Of a stretch of DNA of 64,000 bases, positions 9,258 through 17,727 are shown in pieces. The first letter of the stretch is position 1; every line of letters begins with the position of its first letter. The position numbers were made by a program, and so were the translations under genes. The notes below the pieces were generated by a model, which worked only from the letters and a program-made list of their open reading frames with translations, was not told the DNA's origin and ran no database searches. This DNA comes from Methylosinus sp. C49 (GTDB lineage Bacteria; Pseudomonadota; Alphaproteobacteria; Rhizobiales; Beijerinckiaceae), in NCBI RefSeq assembly GCF_009936375.1, contig NZ_AP022333.1, positions 62,001-126,000 of the forward strand, read 5' to 3'.

Positions 9258-9989
9258 CTATTTGAGCGATTTGACGACGACCAGGACGCGAACGGGCAGC
9301 GGCAGATGCGTCGGCGCGTCCCGGCTGATGAGAAGCCCTTCGAGAGAGGCGCTCACCGCAGCGTCCCGCTCACTGTCGCCGGTCGACTGGAACAATTGAG
9401 CGCGTTCGACCCTGCGCGCGTCATCCACCCAGAGCTTGACGCCGATACGGTAGTTTCCCGAGCGCGTCCGCGCATTTCTGCGTAGAGCCCTCTCGATGTC
9501 GCCGCGGACGGCGTCGCTATAATCGCGCAAGAGCGCCTGTTCTTGATCGCCGTCCCTCGACGCCTGAACTTGCAGCGGATCGAGCGACATATCAGCGGAT
9601 GCGAGAGGATGAGCAGGCGGCAGATCAGAGAGGGCTGCAAGCCGCTCGAGCGTGATCGCATTGGGTCCGACATAGCGCGCTTTGATGTCGGTTCCCGCCA
9701 GAAGGCGCTCGAGCGCGGCGGCCGCCGTGAAGCTTCCATGCAGCGACGCAGATCGGCGCCCAGCCGCAGAACGGCTCTCGAAGAGCACTTGCACGCCGGC
9801 GACCTGGCCATAGGCCTCTAGCGCGCTCGCGAGCGACTGTGCGGGGATGTCGAAGAAGTGGGCCAGCTCCTCCCGTGGGCCCTCGTCCTGGGCCGACGCC
9901 GCATAGGCGAAAACGGTGACCCACGCCATTACGAAAAGCGACGGCAGGAACGACGCCCTCGCGGCGCGGATGCGATCGGCCTCGCCCAT
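9258..9989 (-). CDS. Periplasmic STN domain fused to a TonB C-terminal domain
   Basis: The 243-aa product begins with a signal peptide (SLFVMAWVTVFAYAASAQ). A secretin/TonB short N-terminal (STN) domain follows at about 40-115 (FDIPAQSLASALEAYGQVAG, VQVLFESRSA, AALERLLAGTDIKARYV). A linker then leads to a TonB_C-like domain (about 160-243, YRIGVKLWVDDARRVERAQL, STGDSERDAAVSASLEGLL). STN normally caps receptors and contacts FecR. Here it has no barrel and instead carries a TonB-type outer-membrane-contact domain. It lies upstream of FecI/FecR on the same strand. The start is uncertain: an ATG at 10043 is also possible. Confidence 0.75.
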   Translation of the reverse strand: MGEADRIRAARASFLPSLFVMAWVTVFAYAASAQDEGPREELAHFFDIPAQSLASALEAYGQVAGVQVLFESRSAAGRRSASLHGSFTAAAALERLLAGTDIKARYVGPNAITLERLAALSDLPPAHPLASADMSLDPLQVQASRDGDQEQALLRDYSDAVRGDIERALRRNARTRSGNYRIGVKLWVDDARRVERAQLFQSTGDSERDAAVSASLEGLLISRDAPTHLPLPVRVLVVVKSLK

Positions 9990-10128
9990 GGAAGCCCACC
10001 GCCCAATCGTAGAAACCCGTTTGATCGACAATTCGATGCGCATGACTCTCAACTCTACGGTCCGCAAAGAGGCCGCCGCATCGCTTTCCAACCTGCGCAC
10101 GCCATTCCTGCGACGAACGGTCCAGGCG

Positions 10129-10833
10129 TCAGAGCATATCAAAAGCGATCGGCGCGAGAATCGTCAGCCGGTCAGGCAGTTCGCGGGGGATTCTCGGCAG
10201 CGGCTGCGCCCGCCGGATCGTTTCGGCGGCCGCCGCATCGAGAGCGCTCTGGCCAGAGCTGGTCCGAATCTGCACGTCGGTGACGGCGCCGTCCCGCCGC
10301 ATGGCGAAGAGCACTTGCACCGTTCCCTGCTGTCCCGCCCGCCGAGCCGCTTCCGGATACTGCCGAAACCGGGCGATATGGGCCAGCAGCGCCTTTTGGA
10401 AGGCGATCGCCGCTCGATTGTCGGAAGTGAGCATTCGGGGCGAAGATGCCGCGGGGGCCTCCGCGACAGACCTCGTGTCGACAGCCTGTTCCTGTGGCGT
10501 CGGCCTCGTGTCCGGGACGACAAAGGTCGGCTCGGATTGTTCGACGGGTCGCTCGGACAGCATAGCGGCCGCCGTCCCGATTCTCGGCGGCGCCGACGCC
10601 TGCAGGCGGTCGACGTGCTCGCGCGGAGGAAGCAAGCGGACGTCGATTACCGAATCCTGTGTCCTCGAATATGTCGAGGACGGCGTATGGCGAAGCAAGT
10701 AGACGCCCACGGCGAGAAGCGCCGGCACCATCAACGTCACGCCGACCAGCCATCTCACCTCGAGCGGCTGGGCGACCGCGAGCCAAGCCGACCCCTGCCC
10801 GCGCTCGGGAGTCGGCGAACCCTGATCCGACAT
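10129..10833 (-). CDS. tonB: TonB protein
   Basis: The 234-aa product has a cytoplasmic N-terminus and a membrane helix near 25-45 (WLVGVTLMVPALLAVGVYLL). A periplasmic linker moderately rich in Pro follows, then a classical TonB C-terminal domain with YPEAARRAGQQGTVQVLFAM, DGAVTDVQIRTSSGQSALD and an AAAETIRRAQPLP helix. It is the first gene of the minus-strand run that continues through the STN fusion, FecI and FecR. The ATG at 10833 is preferred to the longer frame start at 10902 because it leaves a normal short cytoplasmic tail. Unlike the TonB at 2080-2826, no ExbB/ExbD is directly beside it. Confidence 0.85.
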   Translation of the reverse strand: MSDQGSPTPERGQGSAWLAVAQPLEVRWLVGVTLMVPALLAVGVYLLRHTPSSTYSRTQDSVIDVRLLPPREHVDRLQASAPPRIGTAAAMLSERPVEQSEPTFVVPDTRPTPQEQAVDTRSVAEAPAASSPRMLTSDNRAAIAFQKALLAHIARFRQYPEAARRAGQQGTVQVLFAMRRDGAVTDVQIRTSSGQSALDAAAAETIRRAQPLPRIPRELPDRLTILAPIAFDML

Positions 10834-11363
10834 GCCAGCTACCCCAGTCCAACGCGACGAAAGAGCAAGACATCCGCCAACCTGACGCCAAGATCGACGC
10901 ACTTACATGCGATAAATATCTCGTTTTGATGACAAGCCGCCGCCAAGTGGGCTCCAGCGCAAATCAAACGAATGATCGCATCTGATCGAGAGGCCGGCGC
11001 CGCTCCACGCAAGACGCGCGTCACGCCTATCGCCACGCAGATTTTCCAGCGGCGACGGCTCTCACCACGAATGCTCGCTCGATATGTCCCGCATCACGGG
11101 AAGTCGAGGCTCGACAACTCGGTTCGACTCTGACCCGAAACGCGCTCGTGACCAGTAGCGTCCATCGCTTCCACGCGATCTCGAAAGCTGAGCTTGCATC
11201 GCAGCTACCAGCACATGCAGAGAACGATGAAATCGCGGTCGAAACGGCGACTTTTGAAATGACGTCCTCGCTCGACATCTACCATGACCAGAGCCCCAGT
11301 TCCGCCCTCACATGGATTATGTCCCGCGCACGCCGCTCGCGCCAGAACCACCAAGGCATGCGT
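10834..11363. other. Intergenic region, nothing recognised
   Basis: This 530-bp stretch lies between the tonB start (minus) and the 3' end of the AGE-epimerase gene (minus). It must hold the promoter for the tonB-STN-fecIR run. Short open frames exist on both strands but none has a recognisable product, codon pattern or convincing ribosome site. No repeat or RNA gene was seen. Confidence 0.5.
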
Positions 11364-12497
11364 CTAAACATTTTTCGGGCTGTCTGACGCTCGGATCGCA
11401 CAGCATATGTGATATAGAGAACTCGCGGGAGCAAAATCCACTTTGGGGACGCCGCTGGCGTCGAACTCGTCGATCCAGCTGCCCGATGATGCAGGCTCTA
11501 GAAATCGAGCCTGCATCGAAGCCAGAAAATCGCTCGCTATCGGACAATCGAACCGCTCGTATTTCGACCGCATTACATGAGCGGCCTTCGCCGCCTCGGC
11601 ATAGAACCAAAGCCGAGTCGAGCGATCAACGGCTCCTTCGACAGTCGCGCGAGCAAAAATTCGGCCGTCTGCGCCGACTCCGGCGCGAAACGCCGTTTCC
11701 CATAGCCGCGAGACAGTGCTCGTCTGATCGACGTGTCGAAGCTCTTCGTTTTGCTCTAGCAACCAGATCCATTCGAAATGATGACCTGGCTCGAATGGAA
11801 AGCGCGGCCCCTCGAGAGGCTGCCAATGAGCGTCGAAAAACTCGACGACAACGGATTTTTCGGCCTGAACCAATCGCCTGAAGAAAATATCACGCACGGC
11901 CTCGGCGCGTTCGAGATACGCGGAGTTCCTCGTCACATCGAATAGCGAAAGCAACGCCTCGAACAAATGCATATGCGAGTTCTGACGGCGCGGGCTATCG
12001 CCCGTCGGCAGGGTTTCGACATAGCCGCCATGCTCGGAGACCATGTCGCGATCCAGAAAACTCAATGTCGCGTCGGCGACCGCGATATAGGTGGGATCTC
12101 GCGTCGTCTCGAAAGCACTCGCGAGACCGAGCAATATGAACGCATGCGTATAGAGATCGCGACGGCTATCGAGAACGGAGCCATCGCGCGCGACGGAAAA
12201 CGCCCAGCCGCGAGCGCCATCGGCTTCATAATAGCGTTCGATCATCGTCGTAGCTGCGCGCGCGACGAACTCCGCTCCATCCCCAAACCAGCCCGATCGA
12301 TGCGCGACGCTGTAACTGTAAATCTGCCGCGCTTGAACCATGGCTCGTCTGGGCGCCTCGAGCAATGGCTCGCCTCGGAGCGAGAGACGTTCGACGAATG
12401 AATGCGTGCGCTCATCCCAACCGTTCGAGGCCCATAGCGGAAGCGCTTTTTGCTTGAGCCACGCGAGAAACGAGCTCGACTCATCAACGCCAATCAT
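11364..12497 (-). CDS. AGE-family sugar epimerase/isomerase
   Basis: The 377-aa product covers the whole (alpha/alpha)6 barrel of the N-acylglucosamine 2-epimerase/mannose isomerase family. Recognisable stretches are RRAMVQARQIYSYSVAHRSG, RDLYTHAFILLGLASAFE, NSHMHLFEALLSLFDVT, EPGHHFEWIWLLEQNEEL and STRLWFYAEAAKA; the His residues in HMH and GHH sit where the family has catalytic histidines. The exact sugar cannot be told from sequence. It follows the nucleotidyltransferase-phosphatase fusion with a tiny ORF between, so a role in sugar supply for the surface glycan is likely. Its start overlaps that ORF by 4 bp. Confidence 0.85.
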   Translation of the reverse strand: MIGVDESSSFLAWLKQKALPLWASNGWDERTHSFVERLSLRGEPLLEAPRRAMVQARQIYSYSVAHRSGWFGDGAEFVARAATTMIERYYEADGARGWAFSVARDGSVLDSRRDLYTHAFILLGLASAFETTRDPTYIAVADATLSFLDRDMVSEHGGYVETLPTGDSPRRQNSHMHLFEALLSLFDVTRNSAYLERAEAVRDIFFRRLVQAEKSVVVEFFDAHWQPLEGPRFPFEPGHHFEWIWLLEQNEELRHVDQTSTVSRLWETAFRAGVGADGRIFARATVEGAVDRSTRLWFYAEAAKAAHVMRSKYERFDCPIASDFLASMQARFLEPASSGSWIDEFDASGVPKVDFAPASSLYHICCAIRASDSPKNV

Positions 12498-12688
12498 ATC
12501 ATGTCCTTCGGCGGTTCGCGATCGAAGCCGATCGTGGCTCGCAGCGGCGAGTCATCGGCGCATGCCGACCGGATCGCATGGCGACATCGGCACGTTGAAA
12601 GACGCTTCCGCCCACTAGCCGCGGAATCGTCGGGCAAGTCGCGAACGCGAAATCGCGCGAGCCGTTCCTGCTGAAGGCTCATCATCAT
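12494..12688 (-). CDS. Unrecognised 64-aa ORF overlapping both neighbours
   Basis: This short frame starts with ATG inside the stop codon of the nucleotidyltransferase-phosphatase gene (ATGA) and ends with a TGA overlapping the start of the AGE epimerase. That chain is the operon's normal arrangement and argues it is translated. The protein is basic and Cys/Arg-rich (LSTCRCRHAIRSACADD) with no signal, membrane helix or known domain. It may be a genuine small protein, a decayed remnant of a larger gene such as a missing sugar isomerase, or only a translational bridge. The composition is not strongly protein-like, hence moderate confidence. Confidence 0.4.
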   Translation of the reverse strand: MMMSLQQERLARFRVRDLPDDSAASGRKRLSTCRCRHAIRSACADDSPLRATIGFDREPPKDMI

Positions 12689-13920
12689 GTGTGCGTGCGA
12701 CCGCGAAGAACCGCGACATGCTCGATCGCCGATCGGGTCGACTCATATAGATCGCCGTCCGTAAACGACAGCCCTCGAATTCCTGCGCGCCTCGCCGCCT
12801 CCATGTCGCTCGCCTTGTCTCCGACAAGAAAACTCGCAGCACTGTCAATGGGCCACTCGGCCCGAGCCCGCTCGATCAGGCCGGGATTCGGCTTTCGATC
12901 GGGATGATTTGGATGCCGCCATTCGGCCACGACCGCGTCCGGGTGATATGGACAGAAATAGAATGCGTCGATGTGAGCGCCAGCGGAAGCGAGCTGCGCG
13001 GACATGGCCGCGTGAAATCTGTCGACATCCGACTCGCGAAACAACCCGCGCGCAATTCCGGCCTGATTGCTGACGACGAAGGTGAAAGCTCCGGATTCGT
13101 TGACGCGTCGGATCGTCTCGACGGCCCCAGGAATCCATTCGAGATCCTCGACGCGATGGCAATAGCCCGCATCGCGATTGAGCACGCCGTCACGGTCGAA
13201 AAAAAACGCGGGCCGGCGTCTGCCCGCGAGATCTCTCCGCGCTTTGTCGAGCGACTCGGGAGTTCCGATGTCGATAAAATAGCCTTCGAACTCTTCCCCG
13301 AGCATCGCGCGGGCGGCCGCCAGCCGAGGATAAACCTCCAATTCGATCGAGCAGGGCGTCTCCTCGATAAGGGTCAAAATCTCTCGCCGAAACACGCCCA
13401 GGCCGGCGTTGATCGACGCCGGTCCGGCGCGACCTCCTTTTTCCCGAAAGGCGACGATATATCCATCTTGCAATCTCACGCTGCCGTAGCGCGTCGCATC
13501 AGATTCCCGCCGTAGCGCGAGCGCGCCGAGAATATCTGGATTTTTCTCCAAACGCGCGGAGAGTCGACGGAGATTGATGTCGAACAGCGTATCGCCATTC
13601 GCCAGCAGAAACACAGAATCGAGCAAAGGCGCCGCATTTTTCAAAGCCCCCGCAGTCCCCGCCGGCGCGCTTTCGACCACGACCCGTAAAGACGCGCCAC
13701 GAATGGAGCGCCCTCGATAGCGTTCCAGCATTTTTTCGTGCAAATGTCCGGCGAGCAGAAGAATGTCATCGAAACCGTGGCGAACGATCTCGAGCAGCAA
13801 TACGTCGAGAAACACCGCATCGCCGCTGATCGGCATGAGCGGCTTGGGAGTGGTCGATGCGAGCGCGCCGAGCCGCGTTCCTTTGCCGCCGACCAATATC
13901 ACAGCCTGCCTAGTCATCAT
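12685..13920 (-). CDS. Fused heptose-1-phosphate guanylyltransferase / heptose-1,7-bisphosphate phosphatase (HddC-GmhB type)
   Basis: The 411-aa product has two parts. Residues 1-230 are a sugar-phosphate nucleotidyltransferase (AVILVGGKGTRLGALASTTP, KPLMPISGD, LLANGDTLFDIN, GYFIDIGTPESLDKAR). Residues 235-411 are a HAD-IIIA phosphatase (FFFDRDGVLNRDAGY, FVVSNQAGIARGLF, LVGDKASDMEAARRAGI). The pair makes GDP-D-glycero-alpha-D-manno-heptose from the bisphosphate produced by the kinase at 17724-18821. In the zinc loop the first Cys-x-x-His pair is kept (CPYH) but the usual Cys-x-Cys before RKP reads His-Pro-Asp. Guanylyl rather than adenylyl specificity is inferred from the partner kinase. Confidence 0.85.
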   Translation of the reverse strand: MMTRQAVILVGGKGTRLGALASTTPKPLMPISGDAVFLDVLLLEIVRHGFDDILLLAGHLHEKMLERYRGRSIRGASLRVVVESAPAGTAGALKNAAPLLDSVFLLANGDTLFDINLRRLSARLEKNPDILGALALRRESDATRYGSVRLQDGYIVAFREKGGRAGPASINAGLGVFRREILTLIEETPCSIELEVYPRLAAARAMLGEEFEGYFIDIGTPESLDKARRDLAGRRRPAFFFDRDGVLNRDAGYCHRVEDLEWIPGAVETIRRVNESGAFTFVVSNQAGIARGLFRESDVDRFHAAMSAQLASAGAHIDAFYFCPYHPDAVVAEWRHPNHPDRKPNPGLIERARAEWPIDSAASFLVGDKASDMEAARRAGIRGLSFTDGDLYESTRSAIEHVAVLRGRTHT

Positions 13921-13970
13921 GGCTCATGAACCTCACGCCTCGGTGTCGCTCGTCGAACGGTTTCCTTGTT

Positions 13971-14873
13971 TCATCTGAAGAAGGAATGCGCTCCGGCTCG
14001 CTTGCCGACTCGCGTCCGGGCCGCTCTCGAGAGCTCTTTCCAGGCGCCGGCGAATACGTCGTGTGAAGGGAGGGTGATCGCCCCGGCCCAGTGGGCGAGA
14101 TAGATTTCCTTGCCTTCCGGATCGAGCGGCTTGCCCTTCGAGAAGGTGATCCCGGGGGCTTTGTAGTAGTTCTCATGGGAGGCGTTCTCGACGCAATGCG
14201 GCAGCAGCGCGGTCTTCAGCCCTCGCCTGTGCACGACGAAATTCATCAGCGGCTGCGCAAATAATTGGCCTCGCTTGCGAACCGCGTGGAAAATGTCGAT
14301 GTCGCTCCGAACCGTCTCGAGAACATCGGAAAGACTCAGAAAACGGCTCGACGTGACCCAAAACCCGTCGTTGAACAGTAGTGCGTCGTCCAAGAACGCG
14401 TAGTTTTTCCGGTTTTCGTTGTAGACATATTCGAAGCTCGGCGACGCGACGATGAATTCTCTTTTTCCGCTTTCGAGCCGACCGAAAACCGGTCTCAGAT
14501 CGCGGAAAAGGATCACGTCGACGTCGACATACGCTACTTCGTCGAGCGCGAGCGCGAGCGCCTGCAACTTGCGAAGCCGACGCCGATGGGAGTTGAAAAC
14601 TCCGGGATAGAGCTCGTGCGACAACCGGTCGACCTCGACGGGCTCGCTCTCGACCATTGTCACGCCATAGACCTCGGCCGCATGTCTGGTCAGAGCCATG
14701 TTGTCGTCATACGGGATGAGATAGAGCGGCAGCCCGGCGTTGGTCTCGTGATAGCTTTCCAGAAAGGGAAGCAACCAATCGATCATCTTGTCATTGGCGA
14801 CGATCGCGACACCATACCGACAATCGCCAGCCGGCGATGGATGGAACCCGGCTCCAGTCATCAACTCTCCCAT
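13971..14873 (-). CDS. GT-A-type glycosyltransferase-like protein
   Basis: The 300-aa product begins with a Rossmann-like strand (YGVAIVANDKMIDWLLPFLE, YLIPYDDN). It has a conserved LALDEVAYVDVDVILFRDL segment whose Asp-Val-Asp is a plausible nucleotide-sugar/metal motif, later FNDGFWVTSSRFLSL, and a C-terminal HWAG typical of small GT8-like or nucleotide-diphospho-sugar transferases. No signal peptide or membrane helix is visible, so it is probably cytoplasmic. It is the first minus-strand gene of the divergent glycan cluster, 50 bp before the sugar-nucleotide gene. The ATG at 14873 (after AGGAA) is preferred to the frame start at 14984. Donor and acceptor are unknown. Confidence 0.7.
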   Translation of the reverse strand: MGELMTGAGFHPSPAGDCRYGVAIVANDKMIDWLLPFLESYHETNAGLPLYLIPYDDNMALTRHAAEVYGVTMVESEPVEVDRLSHELYPGVFNSHRRRLRKLQALALALDEVAYVDVDVILFRDLRPVFGRLESGKREFIVASPSFEYVYNENRKNYAFLDDALLFNDGFWVTSSRFLSLSDVLETVRSDIDIFHAVRKRGQLFAQPLMNFVVHRRGLKTALLPHCVENASHENYYKAPGITFSKGKPLDPEGKEIYLAHWAGAITLPSHDVFAGAWKELSRAARTRVGKRAGAHSFFR

Positions 14874-15175
14874 GTTCCTGCGGTCGACCGCATCGGATGG
14901 CTCTCGCCTCGCGAGCGGCGCCGCACTCGTTCGAATCGGCGGTCCCTCGCAACTCGAGAGCAGCGCCTTTAGCACAAGGGCCATTATCTATAGTTCAGAA
15001 CCTGAGCGGAAGCATAAAGTCCATCATATGGCGGAAGAGAGGCCATTCTTCGAACGGCGCGCTCACCGCATTTCGATAAAGTGTCAAATTCAAATCGAAC
15101 TCGAAATTATTCAGAAATACTTCGCCTCGGCAAATCCGCTAGAGGGGCGCAGGGGGCTGTTCCGAGAGAGGCTTC
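14874..15175. promoter_or_regulatory. Divergent promoter region of the glycan cluster
   Basis: About 300 bp separate the minus-strand and plus-strand glycan genes. The stretch around 15065-15125 is clearly richer in A/T than its surroundings, as promoters in high-GC genomes are. Both transcription units must start here. No defined -35/-10 pair, operator or RNA structure could be called by eye. Confidence 0.45.
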
Positions 15176-16465
15176 TTGAGTAGCATGTTGCAATTCGGGC
15201 GATCGAGAACTTCCGATTTCATTCCGTCGGGCCGCCGCTACCGGCTCGATGGGAGAACGGTCGCTATCGCGCATCCGGCGTGGTCTTCATGCGGCACCTA
15301 TCGCGTGATCTTCAGCCAGGCTATGGCGTATCGCGCGCTCGGCGCGCGCGTCGTGTCGATAGCCTTGATGGACGCGCCGACGGCCGACGCGCCTCATGGC
15401 GACCGTTGGCGCCGGTATATTGCCGAAAGCGGCGATTTGCCGGTTGATAAGCACTATCTGTCCGGCCCACCAACAGGCAGCTGGACGAACGTCTCATTGC
15501 TCAAAAGAGGGTGGTGGCCGCTGATCCATGGCGATCAGGCGTCGTGGCTCATCGAGCTCAGCAAGCAGACGCCTCTGCCGATGGGGATCGGCGACGAAAC
15601 AATCGATCTCGTCCACGCCAATCATTTTTTCACGCTACCCTTTGTGCGTCGATTGCTTCGCAATCGTCGTGCGCCCGTGGTCTTGGAGACGCATGACGTC
15701 CAGGCGTCTCAATTCGTGTTGCGCAACCGAGATGGCTTCTTCGTGCCGCCCTATGTCGGCTTCCACGAACTTCTCGCGGTCGAGCTCGAGTGGATGAAAA
15801 AGGCGGACTATTGCGTGCATCTCAACAGCGAAGAGCACGACACCTTCCGGCGGCTTCTGCCGCAAAAGCGCCACGCGCTCATCTATCCGGCGGTCCCCCC
15901 GGCGCGACCGTCGTGCGGAGGCGATCGAATTTTGACGGTCGCCAGCGGGCACTACCCGAATTATCTCGGAGTGAAATGGCTATTGGAGGAGGTGCTTCCG
16001 CTCGCGCCAGGCGTTTCGATCGACATTTTCGGGGACGTCGATAAAGCGGTGCGGGCCCGCGACAAATCGCTTTTCGACGCTCATCGAGATCTGTTTCGGG
16101 GGCGAGTCCCGCAGATCGAGTCGGTTTACGAGCGGGCCGCTTGCGTGCTGCTCCCGACATTGGAGGGACACGGACTTTCGATCAGGACGGCGGAAGCTCT
16201 TTCCAGCGGCGCTCCCCTCATTGCGACGCCGGTCGCGTTTCGCGGCTTAGAGGTCGGCGCGCAAAGGCTTCACAATGTCACGATCGCGGCGGACGCGCCG
16301 AGCTTTGCGGCGGCCTTGCGCGCCGCTCACGCCCGCATCGACGACGGCGTCGACATTATGGAGAGCGCCACGAGCGACACGCGCCAATTCTTCGACTCGG
16401 TATTCGGCTTCGACGCTTACGTCGGTGCTCTCGCGGAGATCGCCGCAATGATGTTGCCGGCATGA
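15176..16465 (+). CDS. GT4-family glycosyltransferase (first of a tandem pair)
   Basis: The 429-aa product is a GT-B glycosyltransferase. The N-terminal half begins VAIAHPAWSSCGTYRVIFSQ and includes LVHANHFFTLPFVRRLL and LETHDVQASQFVL. The C-terminal half has the nucleotide-sugar domain (ILTVASGHYPNYLGVKWLLE) and the GT4 E-x7-E signature in LEGHGLSIRTAEALSSGAPL. No membrane helix is seen. It is about as long as, and clearly homologous to, the next gene, which it overlaps by 4 bp (ATGA). The start may be the TTG at 15176 (behind GAGAGG) or the ATG at 15185. It probably adds a sugar to a surface polysaccharide. Confidence 0.87.
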   Translation: MSSMLQFGRSRTSDFIPSGRRYRLDGRTVAIAHPAWSSCGTYRVIFSQAMAYRALGARVVSIALMDAPTADAPHGDRWRRYIAESGDLPVDKHYLSGPPTGSWTNVSLLKRGWWPLIHGDQASWLIELSKQTPLPMGIGDETIDLVHANHFFTLPFVRRLLRNRRAPVVLETHDVQASQFVLRNRDGFFVPPYVGFHELLAVELEWMKKADYCVHLNSEEHDTFRRLLPQKRHALIYPAVPPARPSCGGDRILTVASGHYPNYLGVKWLLEEVLPLAPGVSIDIFGDVDKAVRARDKSLFDAHRDLFRGRVPQIESVYERAACVLLPTLEGHGLSIRTAEALSSGAPLIATPVAFRGLEVGAQRLHNVTIAADAPSFAAALRAAHARIDDGVDIMESATSDTRQFFDSVFGFDAYVGALAEIAAMMLPA

Positions 16466-17727
16466 ACGAACCGATTGTCGGACGTCAAACCGAGCCTTCG
16501 GCGCTTCTCGGCAGGGAAGTGGCGATCGTGCATCCCGCTTGGCATTCTTGCGGGAGCTATCAGTCCATCCTCGGTCAGGTCGAGGCATATCGCGCGATGG
16601 GCGCGCATGTGTCGATGGTCGCCGTCAGCACCGATCCAGGCTTCATTCCCGAACGCTCATGGATCTGGCGGTCATATATCGAATCGACGCCGGAGCTCGA
16701 TTGCGATGCGCGCTTTTATGCCGGCGCGCCGTTGAGCGCCCTTTTCTGTCCGAGCTTCGTTCGCGACGTCGTTTGGCCTTATGCGCATGGCGATCAAGCG
16801 ATCATTCGAAGGGCGCTCGCGGAGCAAGCGCGATTTTCGAAGAAGCTCGCTGAGCTGTCGTTCGACGTCGTTCACTGCAATCATTTTTTTCTGATGCCTG
16901 TCGCGAAGCGCCTCTCCGACGGGCGCTCACCAATTCTTCTCGACAGCCATGATCTTCAAGCCCGCCAGTTCATGCTCATGAACAAAAATATTCCCTGGCT
17001 ACGCCCGCACGCGACCTATGAGGCGATGCTCGCTATCGAGCTCGAGAGCATGCGCGGGGCCGATCTGCTCTTGCATGTGAACATCGAGGAGCATGAAACA
17101 TTTTCACAGCTCTTGCCGGAGAAGCTTCACGCTTTGCTCTATCCGGCGGGGCCGGAGGCGCCTCAGGGTCCAGGCGGCGACGACATTGTGATAGTGGCGA
17201 GCAACAATACCGCTAATGTCGAAAGCGTCGTCTGGTTCCTTCGCGAGGTTGCGTCGAGGGCGCCAGAGATCGATATCAAAATCATCGGCAACATAGATCT
17301 CGGAATGCGCTCGGCAGCGCCCGAGGAATATAGGCGCTATCGCGACTGCTTCGTGGGGCGAGTGGATGATGTGCGATGCGTTTATGAGAATGCACGACTC
17401 GTTCTGCTGCCTATGGTCGAAGGCTTTGGCCTGTCGATCAAGACGCTGGAGGCGATGGCGAGCGGGTTGCCGATGATCGCGACATCGGCTGCGCTGCGCG
17501 GGATGAAAGACGATGTGATGGGTTTGCGCGAGGTGACGATCGCCGATGATGCCGAGTCGTTTTCGCGCGCGCTGAAGCGGAAAGCTCGTGAGCCCCGTCA
17601 CACGGAAGCGCAGAGACGAGCGAGCGGGGTAAGAGCGTATTTCGACGCTAATTTTTCGCAAGCTGTCTATCGCCGCAATCTCGAAGCATTGGTCGGATCT
17701 CTTCTAGAGAACGGACGTCGGCGATGA
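16462..17727 (+). CDS. GT4-family glycosyltransferase (second of a tandem pair)
   Basis: The 421-aa product is a paralogue of the preceding gene, with matching landmarks: VAIVHPAWHSCGSYQSILGQ at the N-terminus, VHCNHFFLMPVAKRL, LDSHDLQARQFMLMN, IVIVASNNTANVESVVWFL and the E-x7-E region VEGFGLSIKTLEAMASGLPM. The ATG at 16462 lies within the ATGA junction and fits the paralogue alignment. A longer open frame upstream (from 16141) only reads through the previous gene out of frame. It ends in another ATGA overlap with the heptose kinase, so all three are one plus-strand operon. Confidence 0.88.
   Translation: MNEPIVGRQTEPSALLGREVAIVHPAWHSCGSYQSILGQVEAYRAMGAHVSMVAVSTDPGFIPERSWIWRSYIESTPELDCDARFYAGAPLSALFCPSFVRDVVWPYAHGDQAIIRRALAEQARFSKKLAELSFDVVHCNHFFLMPVAKRLSDGRSPILLDSHDLQARQFMLMNKNIPWLRPHATYEAMLAIELESMRGADLLLHVNIEEHETFSQLLPEKLHALLYPAGPEAPQGPGGDDIVIVASNNTANVESVVWFLREVASRAPEIDIKIIGNIDLGMRSAAPEEYRRYRDCFVGRVDDVRCVYENARLVLLPMVEGFGLSIKTLEAMASGLPMIATSAALRGMKDDVMGLREVTIADDAESFSRALKRKAREPRHTEAQRRASGVRAYFDANFSQAVYRRNLEALVGSLLENGRRR

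Noticed and set aside
10834-11363. Small ORFs between tonB and the AGE epimerase gene
   Set aside because: No ribosome sites, domains or signal peptides, and they overlap one another on both strands.
16141-16461. Extended start of the second GT4 glycosyltransferase
   Set aside because: The extra residues are the previous gene read out of frame; the ATG in the ATGA junction at 16462 matches the paralogue start.
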